Below, piece by piece: positions 15,755 through 20,383 of a stretch of DNA of 20,383 bases. The translations under genes were made by a program, and so were the position numbers. Position 1 is the stretch's first letter. Each line of letters starts with the position of its first letter. The notes below the pieces were generated by a model. That model had not been told where the DNA came from. It did not search any database and saw only the letters and a program-made list of their open reading frames with translations. This stretch comes from Clostridiales bacterium (GTDB lineage: Bacteria > Bacillota > Clostridia > Lutisporales > Lutisporaceae). Location: the NCBI GenBank assembly GCA_012522255.1, contig JAAYKT010000149.1, positions 1-20,383 on the forward strand. The letters are read 5' to 3'.

Positions 15755-16336
15755 AGCTGCCCTTAGGCAAACAACTCCTTTGTCGCTCATGTTACTTTTT
15801 AATAATAAGATTCCATCCAAAGGGCTACTTTATTTGCATATTACTTCTTTCAAAAACAAATTCTACATATTTATTATATTCCCTTCTTGATTAGTTATTT
15901 ATTACGAAGCTCCTAACCTATAAAATTTCAAAGGGTGTGTTGCAATGAATTTATGATACAAATCGTTATAATGCATACTATAGCTTAAATAATAATAGCA
16001 GACTATTGTATTTGACATGATTGCTGAGTTACAAGGCTAATTGTCTGTAAGCTTATTACAGGCGAAATCAAACTTTCCCCGGTTATTTACAAATTAAGTT
16101 CAAAAAACCTCCCTTAAGTCACAAGTGATTTCGCTTTTCCTCCATTTCGCTGACAGACTCTAAGCCTTTCCACAACGCAATCTTTATCAAATACCAATAT
16201 TTCTGACACTGTAAGTTTTAAGCAAACATAATAAGGAATAAATGCATCATAGGATATAAATCAACAGAAATGCTTATACTTTTTAATAATGGCTTTATAT
16301 GTTAAAATAATTATAATAAAACACGGAGTTGGTGTT
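15755..16336. other. Divergent gap between the flavoprotein and AmrS genes
   Basis: Near the flavoprotein a weak promoter candidate is visible on the minus strand (TTGCAA 15940-15945, 17 bases, TATAGG 15917-15922). The middle is taken up by the imperfect palindrome at 16021-16180. AT-rich sequence with TAAAAT/TATAAT-like hexamers near 16300-16320 precedes the AmrS gene, but no good -35 is seen. No protein gene is supported. Confidence 0.55.
16021..16180. repeat. 160-bp imperfect palindrome, structured RNA or mobile repeat
   Basis: Paired segments are TTGC (16021-16024)/GCAA (16177-16180), AAGGCT/AGCCTT, GTCTGT/ACAGAC and GCGAAATCA (16062-16070)/TGATTTCGC (16126-16134), with short mismatched loops between them; ACTT/AAGT and GGTT/AACC can extend it inward. 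CTGTAA/TTACAG (16045-16061) gives a competing small hairpin. A long hairpin with regular internal loops recalls 6S RNA, but a decayed non-coding mobile repeat is as likely. Confidence 0.5.
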
Positions 16337-17200
16337 ATGAAAAAAGAAGCCTTATGGTATAAAAAACTTGATGACAATTCAATTCATTGCCTTTTATGCC
16401 CTCACAATTGCAAAATTCCTGAAGGAAAAAGCGGCATTTGCAAGGTGAGAAAAAATGAAAAAGGTGTCCTGTATACTTTGAATTATAAAAAAGCATCTTC
16501 CATAGCCATGGATCCTATAGAAAAAAAGCCCCTTTACCATTTTCACAGAGGCAAAAAAATACTTTCCATAGGAACTTTTGGTTGCAATTTCAGGTGCGAT
16601 TTTTGCCAAAACTATGAAATATCCCAAAGTGACTATTACAGCAGCGTTGTAGATATTGATAAACTAATAAATACATGCAAAAAGAACCCTAATTGCATAG
16701 GAATAGCTTACACCTATAATGAACCCACCATTTGGTATGAGTTTGTCCTTGAATGTTCGAAAAAGTTTAAAGAAGCGGGGCTTAAAAATGTTTTGGTGAC
16801 CAATGGTTATATAAATATCCCACCTCTAAAAGAACTTTTGCCTTTTATTGATGCCATGAATATTGATGTGAAAAGCATGGATGAAGATTTTTATAAAATA
16901 ATCTGCGGAGGCAGGCCAAAACCGGTTATGGCTACCTTAGAAGAGGCAGTCAAATTCTGTCATGTAGAAATTACAAGCCTGATAATACCTACCCAAAATG
17001 ACAGTGAAGAGGATATGACGAAACTATCCAAATGGCTTGCATCTTTAAATCCAGATATTCCTCTTCATCTGAGCAGGTATTATCCGAGATACCATATGGA
17101 TTTGCCCCCCACGGATCCGGCTCTTCTTATGAAGCTAAAGAACATTGCATCAAAATACCTGAACCATGTTTATATCGGAAATGTGCCGGGTCTGATATAA
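16337..17200 (+). CDS. amrS: AmmeMemoRadiSam-type radical SAM protein, short C-terminus
   Basis: The 287-residue protein belongs to the AmrS family, related to pyruvate-formate-lyase activating enzymes. An N-terminal four-cysteine motif (Cys18, Cys21, Cys25, Cys35 in CLLCPHNCKIPEGKSGIC) precedes the radical SAM cluster motif CNFRCDFC (Cys83, Cys87, Cys90). TYNEPTIWYE, VTNGYI and IDVKSMDEDFY are family landmarks. The target is not known. The ATG at 16337 has GGAG 8 bases upstream; an ATG at 16289 lacks one. The protein stops at IGNVPGLI, where most relatives continue for about 40 residues with a CPxC pair; no other frame downstream encodes that tail. The usual amrA and amrB partners are absent from the window. 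Confidence 0.9.
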   Translation: MKKEALWYKKLDDNSIHCLLCPHNCKIPEGKSGICKVRKNEKGVLYTLNYKKASSIAMDPIEKKPLYHFHRGKKILSIGTFGCNFRCDFCQNYEISQSDYYSSVVDIDKLINTCKKNPNCIGIAYTYNEPTIWYEFVLECSKKFKEAGLKNVLVTNGYINIPPLKELLPFIDAMNIDVKSMDEDFYKIICGGRPKPVMATLEEAVKFCHVEITSLIIPTQNDSEEDMTKLSKWLASLNPDIPLHLSRYYPRYHMDLPPTDPALLMKLKNIASKYLNHVYIGNVPGLI

Positions 17201-17292
17201 AAGCAAAACAACTAAGTTACATGCATACAAGCCATTTAAGTTGCAAATGAACTTGCACCATTACAAGCGTATTAAAGGTGAATACTGTCAGT

Positions 17293-17321
17293 TTTAAATT
17301 TAAGATTATAAGAATTATAAA
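17293..17321 (+). promoter_or_regulatory. Candidate promoter of dsdA
   Basis: TTTAAA (17293-17298), 17 bases and TATAAA (17316-17321) lie just ahead of the AAGGAGGG ribosome site at 17331-17338. The leader would be under 20 bases. The region is very AT-rich, so chance is possible. Confidence 0.35.
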
Positions 17322-17344
17322 ATACATATTAAGGAGGGAAATTT

Positions 17345-18685
17345 TTGTTTTCTTCAAAAGAAATAAAGCAATTAGCTACAAAACATCCGCTGTTGGACAA
17401 GTTAATAGACACAAAAGAGGTTTTCTGGCAAAACCCTCTATACAAAAATGAAAGCTTTGAAGGTGCTGAAGATTTAACTATGGCAGATATTACAGATGCC
17501 GAAAACAGGCTCAAAAGGTTTGCTCCGTATCTGGCAAAGGTTTTTCCTGAAACCGCTGATACCAAAGGCATTATTGAATCGCCCCTGAGGGAAATCCCCA
17601 ACATGAAGGTTGCTTTGGAAAAATCATCAGATACCGTATTAGAGGGCAGACTGTTACTGAAATGTGACAGCCACCTTCCTATATCCGGCTCCATCAAAGC
17701 CAGAGGCGGCATCTACGAGATTTTGAAACATGCGGAAGATTTGGCTGTTAAAGAAGGCCTGCTCTCCTATACAGATGACTATTCGATTTTGGCAAGTGAA
17801 AAATTCAAGGAATTTTATTCCCGCCATAGAATTGCCGTGGGTTCCACAGGGAATTTAGGGCTCAGTATCGGTATAATGAGTGCAAAAATGGGATTTAAGG
17901 TTTATGTACATATGTCAGCTGATGCGCGAAAGTGGAAAAAAGAATTGCTTCGCTCCAAGGGAGTCAATGTCATTGAATATGAATCGGATTACAGCAAAGC
18001 CGTTGAGGAAGGCAGAAAACAATCTGATAAAGATCCGGACAGTTATTTTGTAGATGATGAAAATTCCAAGAGTCTGTTTTTAGGTTATGCCGTTGCCCCT
18101 TTAAGGCTGCAAAAACAATTAGATGATTTACGTATTAAAGTGGATGAAAACCATCCCCTTTTCGTTTACTTACCATGCGGAGTAGGCGGCGGCCCCGGAG
18201 GAGTGGCCTTCGGGTTAAAACTGCTTTACGGTGCCAATGTTCACTGCTTCTTTGCAGAGCCAACCCATGCACCTTGTATGGTCTTGGGTATGATGACGGG
18301 GCTGCATAATAGGATATCAGTTCAAGATATAGGTATTGACAATCTGACGGAAGCTGACGGCCTTGCGGTAGGTACGGCTTCCGGCTTTGTAGGAAAAGTC
18401 ATGGAAAATATGTTAAGCGGAATATTTACGGTGGATGATGAAGAACTGTACAAATACTTGGCGCAGTTGGCAGATGAAGAAAACATATTTATAGAACCTT
18501 CCGCAGCAGCCGGTTTTTCCGGCACCCGCTGGTTAAACGGCACCCCTGAAGGAAAGAACTATATTGGTTCATTGAACCTCCGTGAGAAAATGAAGGATTC
18601 CACCCATATCGTATGGGCAACAGGAGGAAGCATGGTACCTCCGGAAATTATGAAGTCTTATTACGAAAGAGGAGCAAAAAGCTGA
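17345..18685 (+). CDS. dsdA: D-serine dehydratase (D-serine ammonia-lyase)
   Basis: The PLP enzyme converts D-serine to pyruvate and ammonia in the cytoplasm, serving detoxification and use of D-serine as a nutrient. The 446 residues match the DsdA family in length and motifs: the PLP lysine Lys118 in SGSIKARGG (the same position as in Escherichia coli), GSTGN (166-170) and the glycine-rich phosphate loop CGVGGGPGG (278-286). It starts with TTG at 17345, 6 bases after a very strong AAGGAGGG. It stands 144 bp after the AmrS gene with its own candidate promoter. No DsdC-type regulator or D-serine transporter is adjacent. Its stop codon TGA lies in the first unit of a heptamer array. Confidence 0.96.
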   Translation: MFSSKEIKQLATKHPLLDKLIDTKEVFWQNPLYKNESFEGAEDLTMADITDAENRLKRFAPYLAKVFPETADTKGIIESPLREIPNMKVALEKSSDTVLEGRLLLKCDSHLPISGSIKARGGIYEILKHAEDLAVKEGLLSYTDDYSILASEKFKEFYSRHRIAVGSTGNLGLSIGIMSAKMGFKVYVHMSADARKWKKELLRSKGVNVIEYESDYSKAVEEGRKQSDKDPDSYFVDDENSKSLFLGYAVAPLRLQKQLDDLRIKVDENHPLFVYLPCGVGGGPGGVAFGLKLLYGANVHCFFAEPTHAPCMVLGMMTGLHNRISVQDIGIDNLTEADGLAVGTASGFVGKVMENMLSGIFTVDDEELYKYLAQLADEENIFIEPSAAAGFSGTRWLNGTPEGKNYIGSLNLREKMKDSTHIVWATGGSMVPPEIMKSYYERGAKS

Positions 18686-18730
18686 AAACGAAAAGTTGAA
18701 AGGTTGAAAGTGGAAGGCGGAAAGCTGAAA
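18681..18730. repeat. Heptamer array GNTGAAA overlapping the dsdA stop codon
   Basis: Units are GCTGAAA, ACGAAAA, GTTGAAA, an extra G, GTTGAAA, GTGGAAG, GCGGAAA, GCTGAAA. The dsdA stop codon TGA (18683-18685) lies in the first unit. Two bases later the palindromic repeat at 18733 starts. Confidence 0.75.
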
Positions 18731-18732
18731 AA

Positions 18733-18798
18733 GATTCTTCACTGCATTCAGAATGACAATTTCGCCACAGATACATGACCCGATACCGTCATCCTGAG
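18733..18798. repeat. Palindromic dispersed repeat, second long copy
   Basis: It has the same 66-bp length and layout as 126-191, with GATTCTTCACTGC at the left, ACCCGATA followed by GTCATCCTGAG at the right, and diverged bases between. The right end is cut short relative to the 126-206 copy. Confidence 0.7.
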
Positions 18799-18810
18799 CA
18801 CAGCTTTAAC

Positions 18811-18831
18811 GCAAGAGGCAAGAGGCAAGAA
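18811..18831. repeat. Heptamer array GCAAGAG
   Basis: Three tandem units, GCAAGAG, GCAAGAG and GCAAGAA. Confidence 0.7.
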
Positions 18832-18842
18832 ACAGATACAAA

Positions 18843-18867
18843 GATTCTTCACTGCGTTCAGAATGAC
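18843..18867. repeat. Palindromic repeat, left-arm copy
   Basis: It differs from the arc-region copies at two positions (CACTGCGTTCAG in place of CGCTGCGCTCAG) and has no recognisable right arm. Confidence 0.75.
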
Positions 18868-18885
18868 ACTTTTCGTCATTGTTAT

Positions 18886-18987
18886 ACTCCTCGAAATTGT
18901 CATCCCTGGGAGGGCAAAGTCTAATAACTCCAAAATGCTGCTATCACGTTTGGACTCCTCGAAATTGTTATCCATGGGAGGGCAAAG
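18886..18987. repeat. 34-bp direct repeat pair
   Basis: Segments 18886-18919 and 18954-18987 both begin ACTCCTCGAAATTGT and end GGGAGGGCAAAG, with two mismatches. The second copy continues into a full palindrome; the first is cut off in it. Confidence 0.75.
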
Positions 18988-18997
18988 CCCTCCCCTA
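18976..18997. repeat. GTAGGGG-type perfect palindrome
   Basis: GGGAGGGC (18976-18983), loop AAA and GCCCTCCC (18987-18994) form a perfect 8-bp stem, followed by CTAC; on the other strand it reads GTAGGGGAGGGC, TTT, GCCCTCCC. Confidence 0.75.
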
Positions 18998-19034
18998 CAA
19001 ATCCGTTACAATTATACGTCCCGACACCGTCATC

Positions 19035-19090
19035 CTGAGTCAACAGTCCAGAGCCCGGTGTCCGGAGACTGGCCACCAGTGACCCGCGAC
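19035..19090. repeat. Heptamer array CNGNGNC
   Basis: Eight unbroken 7-bp units read CTGAGTC, AACAGTC, CAGAGCC, CGGTGTC, CGGAGAC, TGGCCAC, CAGTGAC, CCGCGAC. Position 7 is C in all eight and positions 3 and 5 are G in seven, so the period is clear although no unit is repeated exactly. A GTCATCCTGAG end of the palindromic family (19029-19039) overlaps its left edge. Confidence 0.65.
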
Positions 19091-19098
19091 TGAAATAA

Positions 19099-19134
19099 CC
19101 CCTAACCAACTAATAGCTAACCGCTAACCCCTAT
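19099..19134. repeat. Heptamer array TTAG type entering the permease gene
   Basis: CTAA cores occur at 19102, 19110, 19117 and 19124, with CTAT at 19131, so the spacing is 8, 7, 7 and 7. On the minus strand the array encodes the last residues and the TAG stop codon of the ferredoxin-permease gene. Confidence 0.7.
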
Positions 19135-19836
19135 GGCATCCGCCGGGCATTCCTTTGCCGCCTGCCTCACCTTAACCTTCATAGGTTCGACTATAACCAT
19201 ATCTGTCACATGAGCCTTTTTATCCTCCAAATAAAAAACCTTGGGGCAAATATCAACACAAACGCCGCAACCTATACAATAATCCTGATTAACGTTTACA
19301 CCTTCTTCGGCCTCTTCTGCCTCTTTTGGCATATCCTCTGTCTTAACAAACCTGGAAATAATAAAAGCCATGGCAAATATAGAAATACTCGTCAGTATCC
19401 ATCTTAGAAACATGAATTTCGGACCCAAAAACTTTGCTTCATTAGCCAGCATGGGCACTTTGATAACAGCCCAAGTGCTAAGTACTATAATAATATTTCC
19501 TATGCTCGCACCTTTTTTAAGAAGCATTTTGCATACGGGAAAAGCCGCATAAATAGGCCCGGCAGAAAAACTGCCTAATAGAAAAGCAAAGACATTGCCC
19601 TTGAATCCTGCTTTTTCTCCAAACCCGTTTATAATCACTTCTTTTGGCACCCATGCCTCAATAACGGAGGTCAATATAAAAACTACAGGCATAATAAGAA
19701 GCATTTCAAAAACATAATACATGCTGTTTCCCACTGCTGCCATCGCCTTATCCGGCATGGTGACAAATAATATTCCGTAAGCTAACACCACAAAGGACAG
19801 AACCATATTATTTTTAGTTTTTTCTAAAATCTTCAT
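19117..19836 (-). CDS. Half-permease (ArsP_1/DUF318-like) with C-terminal ferredoxin domain
   Basis: The 239-residue protein has five likely membrane helices (about 11-27, 39-63, 80-105, 112-131, 140-164) with the permease signature SAGPIYAAFPVCKMLLKKGAS (91-111). A charged linker (165-182) leads to a single-cluster ferredoxin domain with Cys187, Cys190, Cys193, Cys197 and Cys230 (CIGCGVCVDIC, then ECPADAI). The membrane part is homologous to the neighbouring gene product, so the two probably pair as halves of one transporter. The ATG at 19836 overlaps the preceding stop codon as ATGA, after a GGGGG run, which implies translational coupling. The C-terminal GVSG and the stop codon come from repeat DNA. 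The substrate is unknown; arsenic or metal export is only a family-level guess. Confidence 0.85.
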   Translation of the reverse strand: MKILEKTKNNMVLSFVVLAYGILFVTMPDKAMAAVGNSMYYVFEMLLIMPVVFILTSVIEAWVPKEVIINGFGEKAGFKGNVFAFLLGSFSAGPIYAAFPVCKMLLKKGASIGNIIIVLSTWAVIKVPMLANEAKFLGPKFMFLRWILTSISIFAMAFIISRFVKTEDMPKEAEEAEEGVNVNQDYCIGCGVCVDICPKVFYLEDKKAHVTDMVIVEPMKVKVRQAAKECPADAIGVSG

Positions 19837-20330
19837 GCTACAACCCCCATCATAAATGCAATTAATAGTGCAAAAACAAAACTCAAAGAGTTTCTCCAAA
19901 GGGCGAATTTAAATCCTAATTCCTTTTTTTCCAATGGGAATGTCACAAATCCCACCATAGTAAGCGTAGTTAAAAAGGCCACCGCAGGCACTATGCTGGC
20001 ACCCACATTTACCAAGGAACCCACCAACGGAAAGGCGATAAATGCGGGAATCAAGGTGACGCTGCCTGCAAGGGCGGATATAACAGTGGACAAGGCAACA
20101 TTTGATTTGCCCAATAAGGTTTTTATTGTTTCCGGCGGAACAAAGGTCAGTATCAGACCTATGAGAAACAATATACCCACAAGATCCCCTAACAAACCGC
20201 CCATCATTCCTTTTGCCATTTTCATAGACTTAAGCGTTTTTTTCTTATCCTTAAAAAGTACAAATACAAATACACCCGCCGTAATAATCCATAATGATAG
20301 AGTAAAAATATCCAGCTTAGGCAATTTCAT
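19833..20330 (-). CDS. Half-permease (ArsP_1/DUF318-like)
   Basis: The 165-residue membrane protein has about five helices (7-26, 44-63, 78-98, 103-128, 145-163). The stretch IPAFIAFPLVGSLVNVGAS (94-112) mirrors the signature of the downstream protein, and GFKFALWRNSL matches GPKFMFLRWIL there, so the two are related halves. In usual family members both halves sit in one chain of about 300 residues or more. The ATG at 20330 follows GAGGAGG. It is first in the two-gene unit; its promoter lies at or beyond the window edge. Confidence 0.85.
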   Translation of the reverse strand: MKLPKLDIFTLSLWIITAGVFVFVLFKDKKKTLKSMKMAKGMMGGLLGDLVGILFLIGLILTFVPPETIKTLLGKSNVALSTVISALAGSVTLIPAFIAFPLVGSLVNVGASIVPAVAFLTTLTMVGFVTFPLEKKELGFKFALWRNSLSFVFALLIAFMMGVVA

Positions 20331-20383
20331 TTTATGTCCTCCTCGTATAATATGTTTTGAGTAGTTTATTTACCTAATTTCCA

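Larger units (their letters stand above)
18686..19116. other. Convergent gap made almost wholly of repeats
   Basis: Between dsdA and the ferredoxin-permease gene, nearly every segment belongs to a repeat described separately: heptamers, palindromic copies, a GCAAGAG triplet, a 34-bp direct repeat and a GTAGGGG-type palindrome. I see no gene and no classic terminator. Confidence 0.75.

Noticed and set aside
16289..16336. Upstream ATG start for the AmrS gene
   Set aside because: No ribosome site, a low-complexity N-terminus, and the internal ATG at 16337 has GGAG at good spacing and the family-like start.
18686..19116. CRISPR array
   Set aside because: Repeats are of several unrelated kinds, differ in spacing and include tandem heptamers; no regular repeat-spacer pattern and no cas genes.
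1..20383. Insertion sequence or prophage explaining the repeats
   Set aside because: No transposase, integrase or phage gene is present; the repeats are short and non-coding.

Overview
This window comes from a low-GC, endospore-forming, probably anaerobic member of the Clostridia. The evidence is the yabG–veg neighbourhood known from Bacillus and Clostridia, strong AGGAGG-type ribosome binding sites with several TTG and GTG starts, an arginine deiminase pathway, D-serine dehydratase, an AmrS-type radical SAM protein and a lipoprotein-anchored RND pump without an outer-membrane channel. I cannot name a species. There are 15 protein-coding genes, 13 on the minus strand. I see no rRNA, tRNA, CRISPR array or transposase.

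Layout. 1-320: repeats. 321-3889 (minus): arcA-arcB-arcC, which turns arginine into ornithine, CO2, ammonia and ATP, with repeat clusters in each gene gap. 3890-4261: arc promoter, inverted repeats, and the veg terminator. 4262-7022 (minus): yabG with a sigma-K-like promoter, an unusual SpoIID/amidase-like fusion gene overlapping its 3' end, and veg with two tandem sigma-A promoters. 7023-7375: three DnaA-box matches and a strong terminator. 7376-9040 (minus): soluble two-PAS orphan histidine kinase. 9256-15754 (minus): BaiN/HI0933-type flavoprotein, TetR regulator, then an RND efflux pair (membrane-fusion lipoprotein and permease) behind a 20-bp palindromic operator. 15755-16336: a divergent gap with a 160-bp imperfect palindrome. 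16337-18685 (plus): AmrS-type radical SAM protein, shortened at its C-terminus, and D-serine dehydratase. 18686-19116: dense repeats between convergent genes. 19117-20330 (minus): two overlapping genes that encode homologous half-permeases, one carrying a C-terminal ferredoxin domain.

Three things stand out. First, the gene between yabG and veg fuses a SpoIID-like domain to an Amidase_3-like domain, and both appear to have lost key catalytic or metal-binding residues. Second, six genes (arcA, arcB, arcC, the RND permease, dsdA and the ferredoxin-permease) end directly in, or against, degenerate heptanucleotide tandem repeats of different sequence; in dsdA and the ferredoxin-permease the stop codon lies inside the repeat. 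These arrays are often followed by a palindromic repeat family (GATTCTTC...CAGAATGAC). Third, the half-permease pair and the DnaA-box cluster upstream of yabG deserve a second look.
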